Below, one piece after another: positions 15,713 to 25,031 of a DNA stretch of 44,476 nucleotides. The first letter of the stretch is position 1. The number at the start of each line of letters is the position of its first letter. The notes under the pieces were generated by a model, which ran no database searches, had not been told where the DNA came from, and worked only from the letters and a program-made list of their open reading frames with translations. Source of the DNA: Bacillota bacterium (GTDB lineage: Bacteria > Bacillota > Clostridia > Lachnospirales > Lachnospiraceae); NCBI GenBank assembly GCA_023413555.1, contig JAEZPG010000110.1, forward strand, positions 1 through 44,476, in the 5' to 3' direction. The translations under genes and the position numbers were made by a program.

Positions 15713-16798
15713 ATGCCAGTAAAGTATAAATGGCTCGCTAATTGTTTACAGGACTTAATACAAAAAAATATGAAAAATGGTATCAACAAGCTTCCAACGG
15801 AAGGTGAACTTTGTAAGAAATACAAGGTAAGTCGCCAGACAGTACGGCAAGCTCTATCTATTCTAGAGAAACACTCACAAATTACCAAAAAGCAAGGAAG
15901 TGGCTCCTTCATCACAGGTTTATCTATGAATAGCTCAGAGAATACGATTGGCATTATTGTGCCGAAAAGTCAGATATATATCTATCCAGGAGTGGTAAAT
16001 GATATCAATAGTACACTTTATCAAAATGGATATGTAAGTAAGATTTTTGTAACTGAAAACCGTACTGATATCGAACGTCAAATACTAAATCAGATTCTTG
16101 AAAATCCACTGAGAGGTATTATTGTGGAAGGATGTAAAAGTGCTCTTCCTAATCCCAATATGGATCTGTATCAAAGACTTAAGAGTAAGGGAATTCATAT
16201 TATATTTTTACATAACCACTATCCAGCATTCTCTGAAAGCTTATTTCTACAGGATGATAACATTCAGGGAAGTGTCTTACTGGTGCAACATCTGGTAGAT
16301 CAAGGTCATATTGCTATTGGTGGAATCTTTAATGCAGATGATTTACAGGGAATTGAAAGATATCAGGGATTTATGGAAACAATGCATGATTATGATCTCA
16401 CGGTTTTAGATCATAGAATTGCGTGGTTTAGAACTTCAGACATGGAGCAAATAAACAAAGAGCATGATTACTCTTTTCTTAAAAAAATAGTGCAGAACTC
16501 ATTTAGGTCCTGCACTGCTATTGTCTGCTATAATGATGAGATTGCATATTGGTTAATGAAAGCACTGAAAGCGGAAGGCTACAATCTTCCGGCGGATATG
16601 GCCATTGTCTCTTTTGACAAAACCTATCTTAGCATTTCTAATATGCTAACAATAACGTCCGTAACACATAAGCCTCATGAGATAGGAAAAAAGATTGCAT
16701 TACTAATGGTCGACAAATGCAAAGGTCTACCTGTATCCTCCCACAAAATTCCTTGGGAATTAGTAATAAGAAACAGTACGCCAAAAAGAACTTTATAA
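15713..16798 (+). CDS. GntR/LacI-type (AraR-like) transcription regulator
   Basis: This 361-residue regulator has an N-terminal GntR winged helix (about 1-70, with LPTEGELCKKYKVSRQTVRQAL) and a C-terminal LacI/PBP-like ligand domain (about 85-355, with LDHRIAWFRT and MAIVSFDKT). This is the AraR layout: GntR head on a sugar-binding body. I chose the ATG at 15713, 8 bases after AAAGGAG, over an in-frame ATG six codons earlier. It is divergent from the importer operon, so it probably controls that operon and itself. It is a paralogue of the second regulator at 25936-27039, with the same length and similar ligand domain, but probably a different operator. It converges with the response-regulator gene, with nine bases between. 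Confidence 0.85.
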   Translation: MPVKYKWLANCLQDLIQKNMKNGINKLPTEGELCKKYKVSRQTVRQALSILEKHSQITKKQGSGSFITGLSMNSSENTIGIIVPKSQIYIYPGVVNDINSTLYQNGYVSKIFVTENRTDIERQILNQILENPLRGIIVEGCKSALPNPNMDLYQRLKSKGIHIIFLHNHYPAFSESLFLQDDNIQGSVLLVQHLVDQGHIAIGGIFNADDLQGIERYQGFMETMHDYDLTVLDHRIAWFRTSDMEQINKEHDYSFLKKIVQNSFRSCTAIVCYNDEIAYWLMKALKAEGYNLPADMAIVSFDKTYLSISNMLTITSVTHKPHEIGKKIALLMVDKCKGLPVSSHKIPWELVIRNSTPKRTL

Positions 16799-16807
16799 CG
16801 GTATTAT

Positions 16808-18424
16808 TTAAGATTTTTTCCCAGTTCTATATTCTCTTGGAGTGCATCCCTGGGTCTTCTTAAATACAAAACTAAAATAATGGGGATCCTTATAGCCAAC
16901 CTCCGAGGCAATTTCACCGGAGGATTTATCTGAATTCCTAAGGAGCTTTTTAGCCTTTTCCATCCGTCTTCCTGTCACATATTCAATAAAAGTCTTTTGC
17001 ATACTCTGGCTAAATATAGTACTTAAATAATTGGCACTAACATCAACTTCATTTGCCACACTATTTAAGGATAGAGTTTCTTTATGATAGTGAGCATTTA
17101 TGTAATCCAATGCCTTTCTCAATATGTTTCTTTTTTGATAATCACTTTCTTTTTCTCGAAAGCTTATGGCTGTTTCTAGCATTTGGACAAAATAATCATG
17201 CACTTTTTCCGCCTTCATGCTTATTTCCTGACCGTAGTTCTTTGTCACATTCCTATATTCCTCTTTTGTTACTCCCAGTGATTCCAAAAATGCAGTTACT
17301 GCAAACCGGATATTTAATATTACATAATTACGAAACATTCTGGAAGCAAGTGTCTCATGGATACTTTGCAGATAAGTGTCTACAAAATCGTTAATTTCAC
17401 TGGGACTACCTTTAATCAGGAATTCACGTATAATTTCCGGATCCATTTTTCTAGAATCTACATTCTCAATTTTATTATCCTCACTAATATTTAGATACTC
17501 TTTTAACGTCTCTCTATTCAAAATATGAACCTCAGGCATAATAAATCGATAAGAGTAATAATGGTTAGCCCCCTGATAGCACTCAGGAAGCATACTCAAG
17601 CGTTCTACAGAAAGTCCATATGCTACATACCAACTGATTTGATTTTCTACTGGAAGACAGACACCTTTTATGTGCTCCGTACTGTTCTCTGTAAGTTCAG
17701 TAATCTCCTCCTTTTCTCCTTTTACTAAGACACCGTAAGTATTTACATTGCAACGGAAGAGAACATAATTGGGATGCCTAAGGAAATAATGAAGAATGTC
17801 ATCTTGTATCTCTGTAAACTTCTCCATCTCCTCTTTCCTATGATGCTCACTGTTCTCCTGCAAAGAAAATAACAGTAAATTATAGCAGGCAGCATCTATT
17901 TCAATGAATAGTTTAGAGGCCTCCTCATAAATCTCCTTTACTGACAATTCTCCAACAAGCACCCGTTCAAAAAATCTTCTGCGGGAAAATTGCTCAAACT
18001 CATGCATTTCATTCTGGAACATAACCTGATATTCGTTCTGCTGATTGTCCTGTTCGATTTTTTCTTTTAGTTCTAGTAGCGAATTTCTAAGCGTCAGCTT
18101 AGTAATGGGTTTTAAAAGATACTGTTCTACCCCCACTTCAATTGCCTGTCTTGCATATTCAAAATCATCATATCCGCTAATAATAATAATTTTCATTTTA
18201 GGAAATTCGCTATTTACAATACGACTAAGAGATAAGCCATCCATAAATGGCATTTTTATATCTGCAATCAGTACATCCGGCTTCCTCTTGCGAATGAGTG
18301 GAAGTGCAATTTCTCCATCTGCAGCTTCGCCCACAAAGTGATATCCATACTGTTGCCAAGGAATATTATCCCTAAGCCCTTCTCTAATTACTGTCTCATC
18401 CTCTACCAAAAACACTTTCAGCAT
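16808..18424 (-). CDS. AraC-family response regulator (YesN/AraT-like)
   Basis: This response regulator has about 538 residues. The receiver domain (1-120) has the acidic pocket VEDE, the phospho-acceptor in VLIADIKMPFMDG, and the conserved lysine in LLKPITK. A long middle part of unknown fold follows. The C-terminal 100 residues are an AraC helix-turn-helix pair (YINAHYHKETLSLNSVA, then KSSGEIASEVGYKDPHYFS). The start is either GTG at 18430 or ATG at 18424, after GAGGAG. I prefer the ATG. It forms a unit with the sugar-binding lipoprotein and histidine kinase genes next to it. In Geobacillus the analogous AraT activates arabinose ABC transport, which is the likely role here. The gap to the upstream gene is under 20 bases. 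Confidence 0.87.
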   Translation of the reverse strand: MLKVFLVEDETVIREGLRDNIPWQQYGYHFVGEAADGEIALPLIRKRKPDVLIADIKMPFMDGLSLSRIVNSEFPKMKIIIISGYDDFEYARQAIEVGVEQYLLKPITKLTLRNSLLELKEKIEQDNQQNEYQVMFQNEMHEFEQFSRRRFFERVLVGELSVKEIYEEASKLFIEIDAACYNLLLFSLQENSEHHRKEEMEKFTEIQDDILHYFLRHPNYVLFRCNVNTYGVLVKGEKEEITELTENSTEHIKGVCLPVENQISWYVAYGLSVERLSMLPECYQGANHYYSYRFIMPEVHILNRETLKEYLNISEDNKIENVDSRKMDPEIIREFLIKGSPSEINDFVDTYLQSIHETLASRMFRNYVILNIRFAVTAFLESLGVTKEEYRNVTKNYGQEISMKAEKVHDYFVQMLETAISFREKESDYQKRNILRKALDYINAHYHKETLSLNSVANEVDVSANYLSTIFSQSMQKTFIEYVTGRRMEKAKKLLRNSDKSSGEIASEVGYKDPHYFSFVFKKTQGCTPREYRTGKKS

Positions 18425-18442
18425 AACCACTACAACTCCTCA

Positions 18443-19450
18443 TTAATATGACCTATTATTAAGATAAGCACTGACATTGTCTTTAGTAAAAACCTTCTCA
18501 GAGATATAATAGGCTTTCTTAACCTTCTCTCCTCGCTCCAGAGATTGAATTACCTTACCTATATAAGGGCCGAGCTCTGGATTACACTCGATATCTACAT
18601 TAATTATCCCTTTTTCAACCATTTTTAAAGCTGACTTCACAGCATCAAAGGAAATAATAGTAATATCTCCATTGACACCTGATGTTAATCCGGCTTTTTG
18701 AATTGCTTCCACTGCGCCAAAAGTCATATCATCATTTTGTGAGATAACTACATCAATCTCCCTATATTTTTTTAATAGATTTTCCATAACCTCATAACCC
18801 TTGGCAGTTGTGTATTCAGCATCTACTTGTTCAAGTATCTTCCAGTTGTCATGTTTTTTTGCAATCTTATTAAATCCATCTGTTCGTCCAATAACAGACG
18901 TTGACCCCTCAGTTCCTTGCAGGACTACTATATTTATCTTCTCTTTTACCTTACGTTCAAGATAATCTTCTAGCCATTTTCCGGCATTTTGTCCCTCCAG
19001 ATTAAAATCAGAGCCAATCCAAGTGGTATACAGGCTTTTATCCTTCACATCAACCTGCCTATCCATTAAAATAACAGGAATATGAGCATCCTTTGCCTCC
19101 TGTAGTACGGTATCCCATCCAGTCTCTGTGATTGGTGAAAAAATGATATAGTCCACTTGTTGTGAGATAAAACTTCGTATCGCTTTTATTTGTTTTTCCT
19201 GTTTTTGTCTTGCGTTATCAAATATCAGAAAATATCCCTTTTCCTTAACAAACTCATTTTGTATTGAGGTTGTATTTGCTGTTCTCCAGACTGATTCACT
19301 TCCAATCTGAGATACTCCGACAACAATAAGACTTTTATCCACCGGAGTAAGCGTATCATCGCTATCTAACGAATTAACCGTTCTTCCACATCCAGTCAGT
19401 AAAATAAGCATAAGTATGAGTGTTACAGCTATGTATTTTCTTTTCCGCAA
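18443..19450 (-). CDS. sugar-binding lipoprotein of the three-component sensor (AraP-like)
   Basis: This lipoprotein has about 335 residues, with signal peptide and lipobox LLTGC (Cys21). The mature part is a periplasmic-binding-protein fold: IVVGVSQIGSESVWRT at the start, FSPITETGWDTVL in the middle, and ITIISFDAVKSAL near the end. It resembles the transport-operon binding protein, but it is encoded between kinase and response-regulator genes. That suggests it presents sugar to the kinase, like AraP, rather than feeding a permease. Only TTG codons are available at the start. The TTG at 19450 lies 9 bases after AAGGAAGG and is preferred over the one at 19459. No permease gene is beside it, which supports the sensing role. 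Confidence 0.82.
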   Translation of the reverse strand: MRKRKYIAVTLILMLILLTGCGRTVNSLDSDDTLTPVDKSLIVVGVSQIGSESVWRTANTTSIQNEFVKEKGYFLIFDNARQKQEKQIKAIRSFISQQVDYIIFSPITETGWDTVLQEAKDAHIPVILMDRQVDVKDKSLYTTWIGSDFNLEGQNAGKWLEDYLERKVKEKINIVVLQGTEGSTSVIGRTDGFNKIAKKHDNWKILEQVDAEYTTAKGYEVMENLLKKYREIDVVISQNDDMTFGAVEAIQKAGLTSGVNGDITIISFDAVKSALKMVEKGIINVDIECNPELGPYIGKVIQSLERGEKVKKAYYISEKVFTKDNVSAYLNNRSY

Positions 19451-19478
19451 ATTATGCAACCTTCCTTACCTTCCTTTC

Positions 19479-20960
19479 TTATTCACCAACTAGATTTTTC
19501 TCTTGCTCTTCAACCTTTATCGCTGGAATGGAGATTTCTACAAGTGTTCCTTTTCCTTTTTTAGACTGAATTGTCATACCATATTCAGAACCAAAATACA
19601 TTCGAATTCTTTCATTTACATTGGCTAGTCCAAAACCCTTTTCATGTCCATTATATGAATGCTGTATCTCATCTCGTAGCTGTTCCAATTCTTCCTCATC
19701 CATGCCTACACCATTATCTCGTACAGCTAGATGAATGACATTACCTTCTTTTTCTGCTGTAATATGAATATATCCCTTGGCTCTCTTGTATTTTATGCCA
19801 TGATAAAGTGCGTTTTCTACCACCGGCTGAAGTGTCAGCTTAAGAATCTGATAGTCATATAATACTTTGTCAATCTGGATGTCATACTCCATAATATCAT
19901 GATAACGCATTTTCTGTATTTCCAGATAACTACTGATATGTTGTTCCTCTTCTTTTATAGAGATAAATTCCTTTCCCTTACTGAGTACCAAGCGAAAAAA
20001 ATTAGATAAGGTCACAACCATATTAACTGCTTGATCCGCTTCATTACCTTCTATTAGCCAAATAATTGTGTCCAAAGTATTGTATAAAAAATGAGGATTG
20101 ATTTGTTCCTGTAACAGGCGAAGATCTACCTGTCTCATTTTCCTTTCATCCTCTTTTACTTTGTCAATTAAGGTCTGTATATTATCTGCCATATTATTGA
20201 ATCCTTGTGCCAAAACAGATATCTCATCATGAGTATTCACGGTAGCTCTAGCATGAAAATCACCTTTTGCAACCTTCTCAGTGGCCCGATACAGCCCCCT
20301 TAAAGGCCGAAGTATACCTGAAACAATCAACAATGCAAATACAGTTACCACGATAACAAGCACTACAATTATTACAATACACAATATAATAAAATCATCA
20401 ATCTGCTTGTTTACAGTATTATTTACCTTTTCCATACTCTTCGTCTGGTAATAGATATAATACTGAATATCATCTTGTATCAACTCAGTCAATATATAGA
20501 TGTTATTATCTAGCTTTTCAATATTCTCTTTATAACGTCCACCGGTCTTTGAACTCTCCTTAATATCATCCACTCTTTTTTCCAGTGTATCGATATTACG
20601 ATGAAGACTCTGAAGCCAGATTTTACTTTCAGGTTCTGTGGTAATATCCATTAGCTTTGTAAACTCACTCCTCAGCTCATCAATCAACACATAGGGATCT
20701 TTTAATGTCTTGTCCTCAGCAATATTGTCAAAGGTGACATAACCTACTACCAATTTATATAAGCTTTCATCCATTTCTTCCTTAAAATTAAGATTATAGT
20801 TATTGGCTATTGTCATATTACTTACAAGCTTTTCGTATGTGTCGCTGTTCTCGGCCATGGATATTACCAGATAAACCACCATAATCAGAAAAGGTATCGC
20901 AGTTGCCACAGATAACATTAGTATTTTTTTTCTTATAGAGAACCGGACATCTTTTCTCAT
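19479..20960 (-). CDS. membrane sensor histidine kinase (YesM/AraS-like)
   Basis: This 493-residue kinase of the LytS/YesM class has one membrane segment near residues 15-37 and a second near 190-215, enclosing an extracytoplasmic sensor region. HAMP follows, with GILRPLRGLYRATEKVA. The His-kinase box is EQINPHFLYNTLDT. The ATP-binding domain has PVVENALYHGI, DNGVGMDEEE and GFGLANVNERI. All motifs are intact. I chose the ATG at 20960 because GAGGGG lies 7 bases before it. A TTG five codons earlier is less likely. It is the first gene of the sensor operon and has its own promoter overlapping the end of araD. The lipoprotein encoded next probably signals to its extracellular part. Confidence 0.88.
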   Translation of the reverse strand: MRKDVRFSIRKKILMLSVATAIPFLIMVVYLVISMAENSDTYEKLVSNMTIANNYNLNFKEEMDESLYKLVVGYVTFDNIAEDKTLKDPYVLIDELRSEFTKLMDITTEPESKIWLQSLHRNIDTLEKRVDDIKESSKTGGRYKENIEKLDNNIYILTELIQDDIQYYIYYQTKSMEKVNNTVNKQIDDFIILCIVIIVVLVIVVTVFALLIVSGILRPLRGLYRATEKVAKGDFHARATVNTHDEISVLAQGFNNMADNIQTLIDKVKEDERKMRQVDLRLLQEQINPHFLYNTLDTIIWLIEGNEADQAVNMVVTLSNFFRLVLSKGKEFISIKEEEQHISSYLEIQKMRYHDIMEYDIQIDKVLYDYQILKLTLQPVVENALYHGIKYKRAKGYIHITAEKEGNVIHLAVRDNGVGMDEEELEQLRDEIQHSYNGHEKGFGLANVNERIRMYFGSEYGMTIQSKKGKGTLVEISIPAIKVEEQEKNLVGE

Positions 20961-21007
20961 TTGATTTCCCCTCAATTAGTTTTAGCACTTCGCTATTTAT
21001 GGATATA

Positions 21008-21036
21008 ATTATAACCATTATCTGTCATCTGTTCAA
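21008..21036 (-). promoter_or_regulatory. promoter of the three-component sensor operon
   Basis: On the minus strand TTGAAC, a 17-base spacer and TATAAT give a near-ideal sigma-A promoter. The -35 overlaps the TGA stop of araD. It would start transcription near 21001, about 40 bases before the kinase ATG. The sensor genes can therefore be made without induction of araA. Confidence 0.65.
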
Positions 21037-21740
21037 TGAGAAATGTCTTTCTGGCCGTAATAGGCATTGGCTCCATGCTTTCTGAAAAAATGCTTATCTC
21101 TGATACAATCAGGAGCTGATGTCACTTCATGATTAATGAGCTCTGTTTTAGCTGCCATCTTTGCTACTTCTTCTAATACCACTGCATGATAAACCGCCTC
21201 ATGCGCATCTTTCCCCCAGGTGAAAGGTCCATGATTTTTACAAAGTACCCCTGGAGTAAAGGATGGATTTATCTTCTGCTTCTCAAAGGTTTCAATAATA
21301 ACGAGACCTGTATTCTTTTCATAAGCCTCTGATATTTCTTCCTCTGTAAGTCCTCTGGTACAAGGAATTGACCCGTAAAAGTAATCCGCATGGGTAGTAC
21401 CATATAGAGGAATATCTCTACCTGCTTGCGCCCAAGCGGTAGCCTCAACAGAATGTGTATGTACTATGCCTCCTATGTCAGAGTATTTCCTATACAATTC
21501 TATATGCGTAGGAGTATCTGAAGATGGATTGTATTTTCCCTCAATGATATTTCCCTCCAAATCTACTACCACCATGTCCTCCGAAGTAAGCTTATCATAC
21601 ATAACACCACTAGGCTTGATTACTACATATCCTGTGGCCCTGTCTATCCCACTAACATTACCCCAAGTATAGGTAATCAGGCCTCTTTTGGGAAGCTCCA
21701 TATTCGCTTCATATACCGACCTTTTTAATCCATCTAACAT
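21033..21740 (-). CDS. araD: L-ribulose-5-phosphate 4-epimerase
   Basis: This 235-residue class-II aldolase-like enzyme converts L-ribulose 5-phosphate to D-xylulose 5-phosphate, the last step before the pentose phosphate pathway. It has the usual family length. TYTWGNVSG and VIKPSGVMYDKL are phosphate-binding stretches. GGIVHTHSVEATAWAQ gives two zinc-binding histidines, and KNHGPFTWG gives the third. DTPTHIELYRKY is also conserved. AAGGAGGAAATT precedes the ATG. It is the third gene of the araA-kinase-araD operon, ten bases after the kinase stop. Fuculose aldolases are related, but the conserved stretches and the context make AraD nearly certain. Confidence 0.95.
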   Translation of the reverse strand: MLDGLKRSVYEANMELPKRGLITYTWGNVSGIDRATGYVVIKPSGVMYDKLTSEDMVVVDLEGNIIEGKYNPSSDTPTHIELYRKYSDIGGIVHTHSVEATAWAQAGRDIPLYGTTHADYFYGSIPCTRGLTEEEISEAYEKNTGLVIIETFEKQKINPSFTPGVLCKNHGPFTWGKDAHEAVYHAVVLEEVAKMAAKTELINHEVTSAPDCIRDKHFFRKHGANAYYGQKDISH

Positions 21741-21750
21741 AATTTCCTCC

Positions 21751-23343
21751 TTATCTCATTGTACCAACAGCTGCCTGTTCGATCTTAAGTCCCTTAGTAT
21801 AAAGATTCATAAACTGTCCGAATCCTTCTACATCTCTAATGTCAGGACTAACAGTTTGTGCTATCTGCCCGTCAAATACCTTACAATCCAGGAATGCACT
21901 TAAATCTTCCAAGCTGTCTTTTTGATTCAAGTATGCTGCAAGCACTGCTATCCCCCAAGCTCCGCCTTCTCCTGCGGTTTCCATAACAGAAACTGAAGTA
22001 TTCATAGCTGCTGCCATCATTCTCTGACCTACTAGCTTAGTTTTAAAGAACCCTCCATGTCCCATGATTTTATCAATGGTAACCTGTTCTTCCTTTAATA
22101 AGATATCTAGTCCGATTTTTAAGGAAGCTAAAGAGGAATAAAGGTGACATCTCATAAAATTAGCTAAGGTAAAATGGCTGTCTGGTAGTCTAGCGAATAA
22201 TGGACGGCCCTCATCAAACCCAGTGATACTTTCGCCTGAAAAATAGTTATAAGACAATAGTCCACCACAATCAGCCTCAGCCTCCAATGCCTTATTAAAT
22301 AGCATTTCAAATAACTTGCCTTTGTCTACCGCCATGTTCATGCTTCCTGCAAAGTCTTGAAAGAGATTCACCCACGCATTGATATCTGAGGTACAATTAT
22401 TGCAATGTACCATTGCCACAGCATCTCCGGAAGGTGTAGTAACCATATCGATTTCTTTATGAACTTGTTTTAGATCATCTTCTAGCACAATCATAGCAAA
22501 TATAGATGTTCCTGCAGAAACGTTACCAGTCCTTACAGCAACTGAGTTGGTTGCAACCATACCAGTTCCTGCATCTCCCTCTGGTGGACAAAATGGGATT
22601 CCTGCTTTAAGATCACCTTCTACATCTAACAATTTGCATCCCATCTCAGTGAGATACCCTCCATCTTCACCAGCAAGAAGCACCTTAGGTAACAGTTCTT
22701 CAATCGCCCATGGATATTCATAGGATGTAATGAGTTGCTGAAAGGTTTCAAGCATCTCTTTATGATAGCTCTTACTTTTACTATCTATTGGAAACATACC
22801 GGAAGCATCTCCAATCCCTAACACCTTTCTTCCAGTTAACTTCCAGTGAACATAGCCTGCCAAGGTAGTAATGAATTTAATCTCCTTCACATGCTCTTCT
22901 TTATTAAGAATTGCTTGGAATAAATGTGCTATGCTCCATCGCTGTGGAATATTGTAGTGTAATTTTTCAGTAAGAAGATTAGCAGCTTCCTCTGTTATAG
23001 TATTACGCCAAGTACGAAATGGTACCAACAGCTCATCATTATCGTCAAATGCCAGATACCCATGCATCATGGCACTGATTCCGATAGCCCCCAAGCTCTT
23101 TATTGTTACACCATATGTGTTATAAACTTCTTTCTTTAAGCTTTGATAACACTCCTGTATTCCTTTCCATACTGCATCTAAAGAATAAGTCCAGATATTA
23201 TTCACCAATTGATTTTCCCACTCATAGCTTCCCGAAGCAAGTGGCTTATAATCTTCTCCAATCAATACAGCCTTAATTCTTGTAGAACCTAGTTCTATTC
23301 CCATTACAGCTTTTCCGCTTTCAATATAATTCCTATGATTCAT
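21751..23343 (-). CDS. FGGY-family kinase, probable L-ribulokinase
   Basis: This 530-residue FGGY sugar kinase most likely phosphorylates L-ribulose. The N-terminal phosphate loop is MGIELGSTRIKAVLIG. SAMMHGYLAF and RTWRNTITEEAA are substrate-side stretches, GDASGMFPID follows, and the C-terminal nucleotide part has GHGGFFKTKLVGQRM and AGEGGAWGIAVLAAYL. These differ from classical AraB and XylB. A non-orthologous clostridial ribulokinase called AraK was described in Clostridium acetobutylicum, and this may be one, but I cannot align them here. AAGGAGG precedes the ATG by nine bases. It lies between araA and araD in one operon, so the role is well supported by context, the subfamily less so. 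Confidence 0.85.
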   Translation of the reverse strand: MNHRNYIESGKAVMGIELGSTRIKAVLIGEDYKPLASGSYEWENQLVNNIWTYSLDAVWKGIQECYQSLKKEVYNTYGVTIKSLGAIGISAMMHGYLAFDDNDELLVPFRTWRNTITEEAANLLTEKLHYNIPQRWSIAHLFQAILNKEEHVKEIKFITTLAGYVHWKLTGRKVLGIGDASGMFPIDSKSKSYHKEMLETFQQLITSYEYPWAIEELLPKVLLAGEDGGYLTEMGCKLLDVEGDLKAGIPFCPPEGDAGTGMVATNSVAVRTGNVSAGTSIFAMIVLEDDLKQVHKEIDMVTTPSGDAVAMVHCNNCTSDINAWVNLFQDFAGSMNMAVDKGKLFEMLFNKALEAEADCGGLLSYNYFSGESITGFDEGRPLFARLPDSHFTLANFMRCHLYSSLASLKIGLDILLKEEQVTIDKIMGHGGFFKTKLVGQRMMAAAMNTSVSVMETAGEGGAWGIAVLAAYLNQKDSLEDLSAFLDCKVFDGQIAQTVSPDIRDVEGFGQFMNLYTKGLKIEQAAVGTMR

Positions 23344-23357
23344 GAAATTTATCCTCC

Positions 23358-24854
23358 TTATTTGTAGAAAATCTCACCTAACATTAGGTCCTTCTTAAAA
23401 TCGCGTATCTTAGTATCCTTATCGATAAACACAGCTTCAATGCCCATAGCATTTGCCCAATCTCCCATCTGCTCAGCTGTTAAATCGTAAGTAAATGCGG
23501 TATGATGTGCTCCACCTGCCAATATCCAGGCCTCTGCGCCAGTATACATATCAGGTTGTGGAACCCAGAAATTAGTAGCAACTGGAAGTTTTGGCATAGG
23601 TTTCTCATTCTTCTTGCAATCCACTTCATTGATAATGAGACGGAATCTGTTCCCAAGATCTATTAAGGAGGTTGCAATTCCACTTCCTTCTTTAGAAGTA
23701 AACACTAATCTTGCAGGATCCTCTCGGTTTCCCATGCTAAGTGGATTACATTTAATACTGATTGGACCATCTGCAATGGATGGACAAATTTCTAGCATAT
23801 GAGCCTGTAGGATACCTTCCTTGCCCTTTACCAAGTTGTAGGTATAATCCTCTAGCATAGAAGTTCCCTTGGCATCCTTAATACCTGCAGTCATAACCTT
23901 CATTAATCGGACCATAGCGGCAACCTTCCAGTCTCCTTCTGCTCCAAAACCAAAGCCTTTTTCCATAAGGCGCTGAATAGCAAGGCCAGGCAACTGCTTC
24001 AGACTGCCAAGATCATCAAAATGTGTCACAATAGCTTGATACTTCTTTTCATTCAAGAAACGTTCAAATCCTATTTCAATCTGAGCCTGTACTGCAACAT
24101 GCTTTCTGAACTCTAAAGGATCTCTTCCTTCAAGTAAAATATGGTATTTGTCATAGTATTCGTCTACTAATGCATTGATATCAGAGGTAGAAACATCAGC
24201 TACTGCTTCTACAATCTCATTAACCGGATAGGTATCAATCTCCCAACCAAATTTAATTTGTGCTTCCACTTTATCGCCTTCGGTAACAGCAACATTTCGC
24301 ATATTATCACCTACACGCATTACACGAATATGGCTACTCTCCATAATACCAATTGCTGTACGCATCCAAGAGGCTATTTTACCCTGTACGATTTCATCAC
24401 TCCAATGACCAACTACTACTTTTCTCTCAATTCGCATACGGCTTACAATATGACCATACTCTCTATCACCATGAGCAGATTGATTCTCATTCATAAAGTC
24501 CATATCTATACTATCATAAGGAATCTCTTCGTTAAACTGGGTATGTAAGTGGAGCAATGGTTTGGTGTATTCCTGCAATCCTAATATCCAGGATTTTGCA
24601 GGAGAAAAAGTATGCATCCAAGTAATAACACCAGCGCACAACTCGTTTTGATTTGCTTCATTAAATGTCTTACGTATTAATTCATTAGTTATTAAAGTTG
24701 GCTTAAGTACAACCTCATAAGGCAGACGCCCAGACTTGTTTAACTCTTCTACAATAATTTGCGAATGTCTAGCTACATTACGTAGACATTCCTCTCCGTA
24801 TAAGTCCTGTGACCCAGTGCAGAACCAAAATTGATATCCTTTTTTCTCCATCAT
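23358..24854 (-). CDS. araA: L-arabinose isomerase
   Basis: This 498-residue enzyme converts L-arabinose to L-ribulose, the first catabolic step. FCTGSQDLYGEE at the N-terminus, WMHTFSPAKSWI near residue 80, and LHLHTQFNEEIPYDSIDMDFMNENQSAHGDRE are hallmark AraA segments (the last spans about residues 101-133). GAEGDWKVAAMVRLMK near residue 300 carries the metal-site glutamate, and GGAHHTAF near the end gives catalytic histidines. Length is standard. AGGAGG lies upstream of two adjacent ATG codons, of which either may be used. It heads the araA-kinase-araD operon. The operon starts from a promoter whose spacer is filled by an AraR-type operator, so it should be arabinose-inducible. Confidence 0.96.
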   Translation of the reverse strand: MMEKKGYQFWFCTGSQDLYGEECLRNVARHSQIIVEELNKSGRLPYEVVLKPTLITNELIRKTFNEANQNELCAGVITWMHTFSPAKSWILGLQEYTKPLLHLHTQFNEEIPYDSIDMDFMNENQSAHGDREYGHIVSRMRIERKVVVGHWSDEIVQGKIASWMRTAIGIMESSHIRVMRVGDNMRNVAVTEGDKVEAQIKFGWEIDTYPVNEIVEAVADVSTSDINALVDEYYDKYHILLEGRDPLEFRKHVAVQAQIEIGFERFLNEKKYQAIVTHFDDLGSLKQLPGLAIQRLMEKGFGFGAEGDWKVAAMVRLMKVMTAGIKDAKGTSMLEDYTYNLVKGKEGILQAHMLEICPSIADGPISIKCNPLSMGNREDPARLVFTSKEGSGIATSLIDLGNRFRLIINEVDCKKNEKPMPKLPVATNFWVPQPDMYTGAEAWILAGGAHHTAFTYDLTAEQMGDWANAMGIEAVFIDKDTKIRDFKKDLMLGEIFYK

Positions 24855-24900
24855 TTTTCATTCCTCCTATAAATTAATTTTTCTATATATCCATAATAAC

Positions 24901-24929
24901 ACATTACAACTTGTACGTACATCTTTCAA
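24901..24929 (-). promoter_or_regulatory. araA promoter with embedded AraR operator
   Basis: On the minus strand TTGAAA (24929-24924), a 17-base spacer and TAATGT (24906-24901) form a plausible sigma-A promoter. The perfect palindrome TGTACGTACA (24912-24921) lies wholly between -35 and -10. The wider site ACTTGTACGTACATCT closely matches the known Bacillus AraR operator ATTTGTACGTACAAAT. A repressor bound here would block polymerase. The operator call is stronger than the -10 call. Confidence 0.75.
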
Positions 24930-25031
24930 GTTGTTTTTTATCAGCACCACAAACTAATGTTGTATTGCCTTTTCTACCTTTTACGTAGTTAAACCAATAT
25001 TATAATCTTAGCCTAAATAGTTTATAAATAC

